From Flavobacteriaceae bacterium (GTDB lineage: Bacteria > Bacteroidota > Bacteroidia > Flavobacteriales > Flavobacteriaceae), in NCBI GenBank assembly GCA_020435885.1, contig JAGQYU010000027.1, forward strand, positions 1,263 through 29,364: a DNA stretch of 28,102 nucleotides, read 5' to 3'. The notes under the pieces are model-generated. The model had not been told where the DNA came from, did not search any database, and saw only the letters and a program-made list of their open reading frames with translations. The position numbers were made by a program, and so were the translations under genes. Below are positions 7,601-14,159 of the stretch, piece by piece. Position 1 is the stretch's first letter, and each line of letters starts with the position of its first letter.

Positions 7601-8401
7601 AGTAAATCAGCTACATATAATAGTAGAGCCAATGAATCGATCCATTCTATAACAGCTTCTCATACAGATTTTTATAAAATTGATGATGTAATTGGCGATG
7701 AAGATAATATTAATAAAAAGGTATATGGAGTTTCGTATGCTTATAAAAAATTACCAAAAGACAGCAATAAAAAATATGTAATTTCAGGTGGAGTTGAGGT
7801 TGATGAAAATCAACAATTGTATGGTAACGGAAAAGCTGCGTTTTTAGTTACAAAAGAGAAAAGTCTTAGTTCAGCGGAAGTTTCTATAGAGCCGGCTCAA
7901 ACAAATGCTGCTTACGAAAAGAAAATATACAGAACACAATTAGTTGTTAGTCAAACAAATAAATTAACTAACTGGCTACAAAGTTCTGTTAATGTAAAAG
8001 GAAAATATTATTCAGATGAAAATTATGAAGGCTTTGCAATTGCAAGATTACATTTAGAAAGTTCAGCCAATAAATTGTTTAAAATCATTCCGTTTGCAGA
8101 ATCGTCTTTTTCAAAAAGTAACGTTGATGGTGTTTCTGACTATCCATACTATATTCTTGATAAACGATTCAATATTGGAGGCGGAGCGGTTATGAAGCTG
8201 GGTAATAAGGTAAATAAATTCAACATTTCAGCAGAAGCATCTACATTTTTAGATAACGATCTGGGTAATTTCAACAAATTTAAGGCTAATGCTACCTACA
8301 AAATTGGTAATTTTTCTTCTATAAAAATATCTTCAGAGTTTTCAACGCAACCGGGAGCTTATTCTAATTTTTTGCTGATAGGACTATCACATATTTTTTA
8401 G
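4613..8401 (+). CDS. DUF2194/PelA-like deacetylase fused to helical repeats and outer-membrane beta-barrel
   Basis: This 1262-residue protein has four parts. An N-terminal transmembrane helix spans residues 12-30. Residues about 45-245 look like a glutamine-amidotransferase-like fold (GVVSLLEFVSNGGTLILP; GRGKVITFNTTDP). Residues about 250-620 resemble a DUF2194 polysaccharide-deacetylase-like domain, with FLDDFPSP at 256-263, candidate metal ligands Asp258/259, the motif GHELGFKGYNH with His350 and His359, PPSGK at 398-402 and His478. Residues about 690-980 are alpha-helical and TPR-like. Residues about 1030-1262 are amphipathic strands ending in Phe, as in outer-membrane barrels. The order resembles PelA (deacetylase) joined to PelB (TPR plus porin) of Pel exopolysaccharide export. 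No glycosyltransferase or synthase gene is nearby. Spanning both membranes is inferred, not shown. Confidence 0.75.
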   Translation: MIKFVENNRKHAILFLLIVLFSILIYEFLEFRTFAGKNASNSDINDDIVLIQNIVDEDNESDVVFNIHLKKVCDYTKLPLRSIQIASWNEYPAIDKSTKVITLNNAEGLSDKGVVSLLEFVSNGGTLILPKIYTDTRFKYFYGLKKAAEMSIDSSAIGYLFTTNLLPNSRGLKYDETTRHLGFKANQFDESIRMLATAINNQKYPVLLENRIGRGKVITFNTTDPIEKKDRGVLFSSLLLGLEGIPYPIANVSTIFLDDFPSPYSDEKVEIIDNKEYSQLDFVHGVWWPDMKKLADSLQIQYTASVTFDDRQITTPPYLFEQWDRYKINKNTESESVLDWLSHDISSEGHELGFKGYNHVPLQLKNWKHEEYMSRALKTAKRKWNKDTLGIKPVTYIPPSGKVSQVGFQQVVMNLDSIKYFSSYYLGDRENGSYREFDTEPWDKTIFDFPKITNGFLLNDNEQVMHQSLYLYTGIWTHSVNASVFYMDSLQTGTKNWKTKKEDGDGLFTTFSAYLAKNKSTYPLSKFYAVKKAAPITQEWRESIYEHKADSYNYTVQQADFNENDKGEFYWFVYASNEKFLKVENQFKVSGLEFSKTPFLRGFLYNVKTNLPKLLINSDINTSDTKFLTDIVLQNTLKEFEEYKAYDIAFNEKVEPKEEQKDSIERPVIVRKHTRHIIHQQKKQTESFDKLAMLNEKEIDTSAWVQYFDRMIVDEKPEEAWQAFKEYVAKNPSKDNVLFSKNLSKKYGYANNEEKNEWLAKQYLASDSLPILKDYYKAFNTEENASEIAKVLKKIDQKEPNYINHQNYVKHLLVYDSEKAESELDNLIADETSSLWDIADKISHYYAEKEAYRKAYDWSKYSQKVPFTQKMDWLTKLNDYETIEKEYTNYITLHQEDDAAKAAMSKLLLQRNNINESWETASTINNQVVKDSVKELLNAKVIDAERVTQKELLEKYNDLFKEDIQQQIVTDIRVEENNFAEVEAAIFGDEKRLTSFSKSATYNSRANESIHSITASHTDFYKIDDVIGDEDNINKKVYGVSYAYKKLPKDSNKKYVISGGVEVDENQQLYGNGKAAFLVTKEKSLSSAEVSIEPAQTNAAYEKKIYRTQLVVSQTNKLTNWLQSSVNVKGKYYSDENYEGFAIARLHLESSANKLFKIIPFAESSFSKSNVDGVSDYPYYILDKRFNIGGGAVMKLGNKVNKFNISAEASTFLDNDLGNFNKFKANATYKIGNFSSIKISSEFSTQPGAYSNFLLIGLSHIF

Positions 8402-8407
8402 AAAAAG

Positions 8408-8830
8408 TTACTCTAAAATTGTTACTATTGCTTTATAGAATTTTGTTTCTCCTTTTTCTATATATGATATAATACATTCATTATCAGTTAATTCAAATGG
8501 AATCTTTTCCTTTTTTACAGGAGGCTGATTTCCAAATTCTTTTTTAGGATCGGCATGGAGTATCAATGGCCTTTCAATTCGGTCATTAATAGAAAAATCT
8601 GCATTAAAAATCAACTTACCTGTGTTTTTAGTCCATTCAACCTTTGTGTCTCTAAAATAGACAGCGGTTAATGTTATATCTTGTGGTAGAGGATTTTTAA
8701 GGGTAAGTTCCAGTATTTTTGAACTGCTTTTATAGTGTATAGAATTCACTTTAAAAGGAGCATTATTACTTACTTGTGCTGAACTACAACTCATTAAAAA
8801 CACTATAAGTATTGGCAATATATTTTTCAT
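8408..8830 (-). CDS. small lipoprotein of unknown function
   Basis: This is a 140-residue predicted lipoprotein starting MKNILPIL at 8830; a longer frame from 8851 would add seven residues before the signal sequence and is disfavoured. The lipobox is LMSC with Cys15. The mature part looks like a single immunoglobulin-like beta-sandwich, with segments KILELTLKNPLPQDITLTAV and ECIISYIEKGETKFYKAIV. It contains one PPVKKEK linker. I do not recognise the family. It lies just downstream of purF on the same strand (42 bases away) and converges on the DUF2194 fusion gene with six bases between the stops, with no obvious terminator. Confidence 0.65.
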   Translation of the reverse strand: MKNILPILIVFLMSCSSAQVSNNAPFKVNSIHYKSSSKILELTLKNPLPQDITLTAVYFRDTKVEWTKNTGKLIFNADFSINDRIERPLILHADPKKEFGNQPPVKKEKIPFELTDNECIISYIEKGETKFYKAIVTILE

Positions 8831-8872
8831 AATCCAATAATTTATTACCAATAAAGCAATTAAAATGCCAAA

Positions 8873-10771
8873 CTAATAGGCCCTTTTATTATTTCCTTCA
8901 TAGAAATTAATGAAAGCTCTGTTAACCACTTTTGTTCCACCAATTGTCGGGTAGTTACCGGAAAAATACCAGTCGCCTGCATTTTTTGGACATGCTTTAT
9001 GCAGATTTTCTATAGACTGGTAAATGATTTTAATCTCAGCTTTAATATCATCAGTTTTAAGCATTTCTGCTATTTTATCGGAGATTTGCTCAGGTGTAAA
9101 AGGTTTGTAAATATCTTTTACGTAGTTTTCTAGCTTATCTTCGGCAATTTCATGTTGCTTTTTGCACTTTTGATAAACTTCATCTACAATATGGTATTGA
9201 TCCGTTTCTTTCAGCAATTCTAAAGTTGCTTTAAAAGCGATGAACTCATCCAATTTTGCCATATCAATCCCATAACAATCCGGATAACGTATTTGGGGGG
9301 CAGAAGAAACGATTACAATTCTCTTTGGATGCAACCTGTCCAAAATTTTGATGATACTTTTCTTTAACGTCGTACCACGGACAATACTGTCGTCAATAAT
9401 TACCAGATTATCATTAGGTTTTACTACACCATACGTAACATCATATACGTGTGCTACCAGATCATCCCTACTATTATCATCAGCAATAAAAGTTCTGAGC
9501 TTAGCATCTTTAATAGCAATTTTTTCTATTCTGGCCCTTTCGGAAAGAATTTCTTCTACTTTTTCAGCTGAAAGCGTTCTTTTCCCATTAAGTATTCTGC
9601 TGATTTTATCTTTATTGAGATAGTTCTCGGCAGCTTCGGCTATTCCAAAAAATGATGTTTCAGCCGTGTTGGGAATATACGAGAACACAGTGTTAGTGAT
9701 GTTATTATCAATAGCTTCTAGAACAGTAGGAAAAATAAGCCTTCCTAGTTCTTTCCTTTCTTTATAAATTTCGCTATCACTCCCTCTGGAGAAATATATA
9801 CGTTCAAAAGAGCAGGCTTTTTTCTCTTTTTGTTCTAAAATTTGCTCCACGGATGTAGAACCGTCTTTTTTAATAATTAAAGCATGTGCTCTTTCTAGTT
9901 CAGTAATAGCCTCAAAATCAACATTAAAAACAGTTTGTATAACAGGCCTTTCAGAAGCTACCACAACTACTTCATCATCTTGGTAATAATAAGCAGGCCG
10001 TATGCCGGAAGGATCTCTAAATACAAAGGCATCACCATGACCAATCAATCCAACCATAGCATAACCCCCATCCCAGTTTTTAGAAGCTCTTTGAAGTATT
10101 TTTTTAATGTTCAACTCTTTTTCAATTACAGTGGAAGCATCTTTTTTATTGATACCCCTCTCTTTACAAACCTGATATAAATTAGCTACTTCATCATCTA
10201 AAAAGTGACCAATTTTTTCCATAATTGTTACAGTATCAGTGTTTTCTTTAGGGTGCTGACCTAGTTCTATCAACTCCTGAAGAAGATCGTCAGAGTTGGT
10301 CATATTAAAATTACCTGCAACAATAAGGTTTTTGTGTTTCCAGTTGTTTTGTCGTAAAAACGGATGTACACTTTCTATACTGTTCTTACCAAATGTACCA
10401 TATCTAACATGTCCTAAAAAAACATTGCCTACATAAGGAATATTTTCAATTTGCCACTGTACATCATTTTTTTTATCAGGATTTTTCTCCAACTCTGTGT
10501 TCAAACGAGTATTGATCTGAGCAAAAATATCTTGTATAGGCGCTTGTTGATTAGACCTGATGCGACTTATATATCTTGTACCCGGATCTACATCAAATTT
10601 AATACTTGCAAAACCGGCTCCATCTTGCCCACGGTTGTGCTGCTTTTCCATCAAAAGGTACATCTTATTGATGCCGTAGAAAGTAGTACCGTATTTTTTT
10701 TGATAGTATTCCAGCGGTTTTAGTAACCTAACCAGGGCAATTCCACATTCATGTTTTATAGCGTCGCTCAT
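8873..10771 (-). CDS. purF: amidophosphoribosyltransferase (long Bacteroidota form)
   Basis: This enzyme makes 5-phosphoribosylamine from PRPP and glutamine, the first committed step of purine synthesis, in the cytosol. The N-terminal glutaminase domain has Cys9 as nucleophile after an eight-residue leader (removed if processing follows other PurF enzymes), with RGQDGAG at 47-53, HVRYGT at 121-126 and AGNFNMTN at 152-159. The phosphoribosyltransferase domain has the PRPP loop VIIDDSIVRGTT at 457-468. At 632 residues it is well over 100 residues longer than typical PurF, with insertions (about 90-110 and 390-425) and a C-terminal extension after about 510. The start at 10771 lies only about 11 bases beyond the T-run of a terminator, and no -7 box is visible in that space, so regulation by read-through is possible. 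Confidence 0.9.
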   Translation of the reverse strand: MSDAIKHECGIALVRLLKPLEYYQKKYGTTFYGINKMYLLMEKQHNRGQDGAGFASIKFDVDPGTRYISRIRSNQQAPIQDIFAQINTRLNTELEKNPDKKNDVQWQIENIPYVGNVFLGHVRYGTFGKNSIESVHPFLRQNNWKHKNLIVAGNFNMTNSDDLLQELIELGQHPKENTDTVTIMEKIGHFLDDEVANLYQVCKERGINKKDASTVIEKELNIKKILQRASKNWDGGYAMVGLIGHGDAFVFRDPSGIRPAYYYQDDEVVVVASERPVIQTVFNVDFEAITELERAHALIIKKDGSTSVEQILEQKEKKACSFERIYFSRGSDSEIYKERKELGRLIFPTVLEAIDNNITNTVFSYIPNTAETSFFGIAEAAENYLNKDKISRILNGKRTLSAEKVEEILSERARIEKIAIKDAKLRTFIADDNSRDDLVAHVYDVTYGVVKPNDNLVIIDDSIVRGTTLKKSIIKILDRLHPKRIVIVSSAPQIRYPDCYGIDMAKLDEFIAFKATLELLKETDQYHIVDEVYQKCKKQHEIAEDKLENYVKDIYKPFTPEQISDKIAEMLKTDDIKAEIKIIYQSIENLHKACPKNAGDWYFSGNYPTIGGTKVVNRAFINFYEGNNKRAY

Positions 10772-10781
10772 AATAATCAGT

Positions 10782-10808
10782 AAAAAAAAATCCGCATGCA
10801 GATGCGGA
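10782..10808 (-). terminator. intrinsic terminator between sugar kinase and purF
   Basis: TCCGCAT (10791-10797) and ATGCGGA (10802-10808) form a perfect seven-base stem with a four-base loop. On the minus strand nine Ts follow (10790-10782). It lies downstream of the kinase stop (10816) and immediately before the purF start (10771), so it could be a simple terminator or an attenuator for purF. Confidence 0.85.
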
Positions 10809-10815
10809 ATTAGTA

Positions 10816-11742
10816 TTAGTTAAGTTCTATTTCAAATTGTGTTAACTGCTTAAATTGACGTAAGCGGTTGTAAATTTCATCTTTTGTAAGGTATTCCATT
10901 CTTCGGGTTCCGAATTTTTCCACTGAAAACGATGCTAAGTTCGATCCAAAAATAACAGCATTTTTCATATTTTCAAATGAAATATCCTTGGTTTTGGCTA
11001 AATAACCAATAAACCCTCCTGCGAAGGTATCTCCGGCACCCGTTGGGTCAAATACCTCCTCTAATGGTAATGCAGGGGCAAAAAAGATATTTTCTTTGTG
11101 GAAGAGCAATGCTCCGTGTTCTCCTTTTTTAATTACCACGTACTTAGGCCCAAACTCTGAAATACGCTGTGCTGCTTTTACCAAAGAATATTCTCCACTC
11201 AATTGGCGGGCTTCCTCATCATTAATGGTAATAACATCTATTTTTTTAAGGACTTCTATTAATTCATCCCAAGTGTTGTTCATCCAAAAGTTCATGGTGT
11301 CCAATACTACCAATTTTGGTCGGTTTGGAATTTGTTTTATTACATCCATTTGAATGGTAGGGTGTAAATTTCCTAACATTAAAAAATCGCAATTTTTAAA
11401 ATCTTCAGGTACTTTTGGTTTAAAATCTGCGAGTACATTTAGCTCTGTTACCAATGTATCTCTGGTATTCAGATCATTGTGATATTTTCCTTTCCAGAAA
11501 AAGGTTTTTCCGCCTTTTACTACTTCAATTCCGGATGTATCAATATCTTTATGTTGCAACATTTCTAAGTAACCTTGCGGAAAATCATCGCCTACCACAG
11601 AAACTATGGCAGATTTTACTCCAAATTGTGAGGCTGCCAATCCAATAAAAGTGGCAGCGCCTCCTAATATTTTATCTGTTTTTCCAAAAGGTGTTTCAAT
11701 GGCATCGAAAGCTACGGTTCCAACTATTAAAAGTTTACTCAT
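10816..11742 (-). CDS. PfkB-family carbohydrate/nucleoside kinase
   Basis: This 308-residue cytosolic kinase belongs to the ribokinase/PfkB family. The substrate-side glycine motif GGAATFIGLAASQFGV begins at residue 27. The catalytic and anion-hole signature DPTGAGDTFAGG is at residues 232-243, with Asp238 the predicted catalytic base. The ATP-side segment VVIKKGEHGALL is at about 202-213. The sugar or nucleoside substrate cannot be read from the sequence. The position just upstream of purF would fit ribose or nucleoside metabolism, but that is inference, and a terminator separates the two genes. The promoter is the minus-strand box at 11766-11773, giving a leader of about 20 bases. Confidence 0.88.
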   Translation of the reverse strand: MSKLLIVGTVAFDAIETPFGKTDKILGGAATFIGLAASQFGVKSAIVSVVGDDFPQGYLEMLQHKDIDTSGIEVVKGGKTFFWKGKYHNDLNTRDTLVTELNVLADFKPKVPEDFKNCDFLMLGNLHPTIQMDVIKQIPNRPKLVVLDTMNFWMNNTWDELIEVLKKIDVITINDEEARQLSGEYSLVKAAQRISEFGPKYVVIKKGEHGALLFHKENIFFAPALPLEEVFDPTGAGDTFAGGFIGYLAKTKDISFENMKNAVIFGSNLASFSVEKFGTRRMEYLTKDEIYNRLRQFKQLTQFEIELN

Positions 11743-11757
11743 GTTCTCATTGTTATG

Positions 11758-11773
11758 TACCTTTGCAAAAATA
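11758..11773. promoter_or_regulatory. abutting divergent -7 promoter boxes (sugar kinase / sufE)
   Basis: TACCTTTG at 11758-11765 is a plus-strand -7 box for sufE, and TATTTTTG read on the minus strand from 11773 to 11766 is a -7 box for the kinase gene. Both match TAnnTTTG exactly and they touch without a gap. Predicted leaders are about 13 bases for sufE and about 18 for the kinase. Confidence 0.65.
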
Positions 11774-11783
11774 AGTTTAAAAA

Positions 11784-12206
11784 ATGACTATAAAAGAAAT
11801 ACAAGAAGAAATTATAGACGAATTCTCCATGTTTGATGACTGGATGCAACGCTATGAATATCTTATAGAATTAGGCAAGTCAATTCCGCTTATCGATGAA
11901 AAATATAAAACGGATGATAATATTATAAAAGGCTGTCAATCAAAAGTTTGGATACATGCTGATGAAAATAATGGAAAGATTGAATTTACAGCCGACAGCG
12001 ATGCTATTTTAACCAAAGGCATTATTGCGTTGTTATTGAGAGTTTTTTCAGATCATACACCTCAAGAAATTTTAGATGCCGATACCGGTTTTATTGATGA
12101 AATAGGTTTAAAAGAACACTTATCACCCACAAGGGCAAATGGCTTGGTTTCTATGATAAAACAATTGAAATTATATGCTGTTGCCTATCAATCTAAATTA
12201 TCATAA
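11784..12206 (+). CDS. sufE: SufE family cysteine desulfuration protein
   Basis: SufE accepts persulfide sulfur from the desulfurase SufS and passes it to the SufBCD scaffold for iron-sulfur cluster assembly in the cytosol. The 140-residue length is typical. The acceptor cysteine is Cys51 in IIKGCQSKVW, followed by the expected beta segment and ITKG-like element (AILTKGIIALLLRVFS) and the C-terminal LSPTRANGL segment. It is the first gene of a plus-strand group with DUF59 and DUF2480 genes. The other suf genes (sufBCDS) are not in the window. A -7 box ends 18 bases upstream of the ATG. Confidence 0.93.
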   Translation: MTIKEIQEEIIDEFSMFDDWMQRYEYLIELGKSIPLIDEKYKTDDNIIKGCQSKVWIHADENNGKIEFTADSDAILTKGIIALLLRVFSDHTPQEILDADTGFIDEIGLKEHLSPTRANGLVSMIKQLKLYAVAYQSKLS

Positions 12207-12212
12207 TAGTTG

Positions 12213-12220
12213 TATATTTG
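12213..12220 (+). promoter_or_regulatory. -7 promoter box before DUF59 gene
   Basis: TATATTTG matches TAnnTTTG exactly, ends 23 bases before the DUF59 start codon and lies in the 37-base gap after sufE. It could give the DUF59-DUF2480 pair its own promoter in addition to read-through from sufE. No -33 element at normal spacing is clear. Confidence 0.45.
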
Positions 12221-12243
12221 TTCTTATTTAGACTGATTAAAAG

Positions 12244-12564
12244 ATGACTGAAACACAGAAGCAAGAAATAGGTGATAAAATTGTAGTTGTACTAAAAACA
12301 ATTTACGATCCTGAAATACCTGTAGATATATTTGAGCTGGGCTTGATTTACGATGTTTTTGTAAACGAACAAGACGATGTTAAAATACTAATGACCCTCA
12401 CTTCACCGAACTGCCCTGTTGCGGAAACGTTGCCTGTAGAGGTAGAAGAAAAGGTAAAAACTTTAGAAGAAGTTAGGAATGTAGAGGTGGAAATAACTTT
12501 CGATCCACCTTGGACACAGGATATGATGAGCGATGAGGCTAAACTTCAATTAGGTTTTTTATAA
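12244..12564 (+). CDS. DUF59 / MIP18-like iron-sulfur assembly protein (SufT-like)
   Basis: This 106-residue single-domain protein belongs to the DUF59 (MIP18, SufT/PaaD-like) family, which helps mature iron-sulfur proteins. Family marks are the N-terminal YDPEIPVDIFELGLIYDV, the conserved cysteine Cys57 in TSPNCPVAE, and ITFDPPWTQDMMSDEAKLQLG near the C-terminus. Compared with long SufT proteins it lacks the extra N-terminal domain. It lies between sufE and a DUF2480 gene, and its stop overlaps the next ATG by one base (TAATG), which indicates translational coupling. Its exact client proteins are unknown. Confidence 0.9.
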   Translation: MTETQKQEIGDKIVVVLKTIYDPEIPVDIFELGLIYDVFVNEQDDVKILMTLTSPNCPVAETLPVEVEEKVKTLEEVRNVEVEITFDPPWTQDMMSDEAKLQLGFL

Positions 12565-13073
12565 TGAGTGATGAAATAGTAAATAGGGTTGCCAAAAGTA
12601 ATCTCATTACTATTGATTTGGAAGATTTGTATCCAAAAGGCACTAGAACTGTTTTTGATATTGCAGATTGGCTTTTTGAAGGACTTATCTTAAAAGAAAA
12701 AGACTTTAGAGAGGCTGTCGAAAACCATAATTGGAACCTATATGATGGTCATTATGTGGCTTTGATATGCTCAGCTGATGCTATTATTCCCTCATGGGCT
12801 TATATGTTGATAACAACTAAATTGGCACCATTTGCTAAAAAAATTGTAGCTGGTGATTTAGAGTTGTTGGAAACTGCAATTTTCCATGATATTATCTCAA
12901 ATTTAAACATTACAGAGTACGAAGGGAAGCCCATAATAATAAAAGGATGTTCAGATAAACCTATTCCACAAACCGCTTATTTACAGTTAATTGAAAAATT
13001 ACAACCCGTTGTAAAAAGCATCATGTTTGGTGAATCTTGCTCAACGGTTCCATTGTATAAAGTCCCAAAGTAA
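12564..13073 (+). CDS. DUF2480 family protein
   Basis: This 169-residue cytosolic protein matches DUF2480, a family largely confined to Bacteroidota. Features are IDLEDLYPKGTRTVFDIADWLFEGLILKE-type start sequence (residues 17-45), the segment YVALICSADAIIPSWAYML (64-82) and the C-terminal GESCSTVPLYK. Cys69, Cys129 (IKGCSDKPIP) and Cys159 are spaced as if they might bind a metal or cluster. Its function has not been shown, to my knowledge. Its ATG overlaps the DUF59 stop by one base, so it is translated in step with an iron-sulfur assembly protein, which suggests a role in that pathway. Confidence 0.9.
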   Translation: MSDEIVNRVAKSNLITIDLEDLYPKGTRTVFDIADWLFEGLILKEKDFREAVENHNWNLYDGHYVALICSADAIIPSWAYMLITTKLAPFAKKIVAGDLELLETAIFHDIISNLNITEYEGKPIIIKGCSDKPIPQTAYLQLIEKLQPVVKSIMFGESCSTVPLYKVPK

Positions 13074-13100
13074 CTTTATTTATGTGACCTTTTAAGAAAA

Positions 13101-13133
13101 TTGGGTCTAAAAAAAGTGTACATTCGCACTTTG
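13101..13133 (+). promoter_or_regulatory. promoter of DUF3078 gene
   Basis: TTG at 13101-13103 (-33) and GCACTTTG at 13126-13133 (-7, matching TTTG but not the leading TA) are 22 bases apart. Transcription would start near 13138, giving a leader of about 20 bases to ATG 13158. The -33 box coincides with an alternative TTG start codon, which argues against that start. Confidence 0.5.
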
Positions 13134-13157
13134 AACAGAAAAACTAAAAACAAAAAC

Positions 13158-14075
13158 ATGAAAAAATTAGTATTCATTTTAGTAATGATCTTTGGAGTGT
13201 CTTCATTCGCTCAAACTGAAGAAGAACTAAAGGCTCAAATGGCTCCTAAAAAAGACTCGATCGCAGCATTGCAGGCAAAAGTAGATGCTATTCAGGCACA
13301 GATTGATGCTTTGCCTGGTTGGAAAAAAGGAGCTTTCGGTACGATAGGCGCTAACCTTTCAGGATTTAACAATTGGTATGCCAAAGGAACTCCAAATTCA
13401 TCTTCGGGTAATATTGGGTTTACGGTTAATGCTTTTGCCAATTTATTACAAGAAAAATTCTTTTGGAGAAATTCAGCCAATGTAAATTTAGCGTGGGTAA
13501 AATTTGATGATAAAGATGACCCTACTGACAAAACTGATTTTAGACAGGCCAATGATGTATTTAATTTATCATCACTTTACGGAAGAAAACTAAGCGAAAA
13601 ATTTGCTATTTCTGGTTTAGCAGAATACAGAACAACATTGTTGAGCAATTTTAACGATCCTGGGTATTTGGATTTAGGTGCCGGTGCTACTTGGACACCA
13701 ATTTCTGACCTTGTGGTTGTAATTCATCCGCTTAACTATAATTTTGTTTTCAGCAGTGGTGAAACGGTTTTTGAATCTTCTATGGGAGCAAAAATAGTTG
13801 CAGATTATACCAAAAAGATTAAAGATGTAAGTTTTAAATCTAACCTTTCTTTGTTCCAAAGTTATAAGAGTTCTGACTATTCTAATTGGACATGGACTAA
13901 CTCTTTCGGTTATACTATATGGAAAGGCATTGGTTTAGGCTTTGAATTCGGTTTACGAGATAATAAACAAGAAGCGTTGAACTATGCATTAGTTGATAAT
14001 CCTTCTGAAACATTCGATTCTTTAGATAATAAAATACAAACCTACTGGATGTTCGGTTTAAATTATTCTTTCTAA
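13158..14075 (+). CDS. DUF3078 outer-membrane beta-barrel protein
   Basis: This is a 305-residue exported protein. The start MKKLVFILVMIFG at 13158 gives a clean signal peptide with likely cleavage after SFAQ; an in-frame TTG at 13101 would place 19 basic residues before it. After a short coiled segment (residues about 20-50, KKDSIAALQAKVDAIQAQID), the sequence GWKKGAFGTIGANLSGFNNWYAKG starts the DUF3078 domain, which continues as amphipathic strands to the final aromatic NYSF, typical of outer-membrane barrels. DUF3078 proteins are common in Flavobacteriia; their function is not established. The gene has its own promoter and is followed by a strong terminator. Confidence 0.85.
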   Translation: MKKLVFILVMIFGVSSFAQTEEELKAQMAPKKDSIAALQAKVDAIQAQIDALPGWKKGAFGTIGANLSGFNNWYAKGTPNSSSGNIGFTVNAFANLLQEKFFWRNSANVNLAWVKFDDKDDPTDKTDFRQANDVFNLSSLYGRKLSEKFAISGLAEYRTTLLSNFNDPGYLDLGAGATWTPISDLVVVIHPLNYNFVFSSGETVFESSMGAKIVADYTKKIKDVSFKSNLSLFQSYKSSDYSNWTWTNSFGYTIWKGIGLGFEFGLRDNKQEALNYALVDNPSETFDSLDNKIQTYWMFGLNYSF

Positions 14076-14100
14076 AAAGAATCAATTTTATAAAGACATA

Positions 14101-14133
14101 AAGGAGTTCTCTGGTATGGAGAACTCCTTTTTT
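14101..14133 (+). terminator. rho-independent terminator after DUF3078 gene
   Basis: AAGGAGTTCTC (14101-14111) and GAGAACTCCTT (14119-14129) form a perfect 11-base stem with a seven-base loop, followed by a T-run to 14133. It starts 26 bases after the DUF3078 stop and ends 27 bases before the next start codon. Confidence 0.9.
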
Positions 14134-14159
14134 GTATTTTAGCATTTCAATTTTGTGCA

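Noticed and set aside
9348..10723. Several plus-strand open frames opposite purF
   Set aside because: They lie antisense to a conserved enzyme with all motifs intact and show no recognisable domain or start signals.
13101..13157. Upstream TTG start giving a 19-residue basic extension of the DUF3078 protein
   Set aside because: It would bury the signal peptide behind basic residues, and the TTG fits a -33 promoter element.
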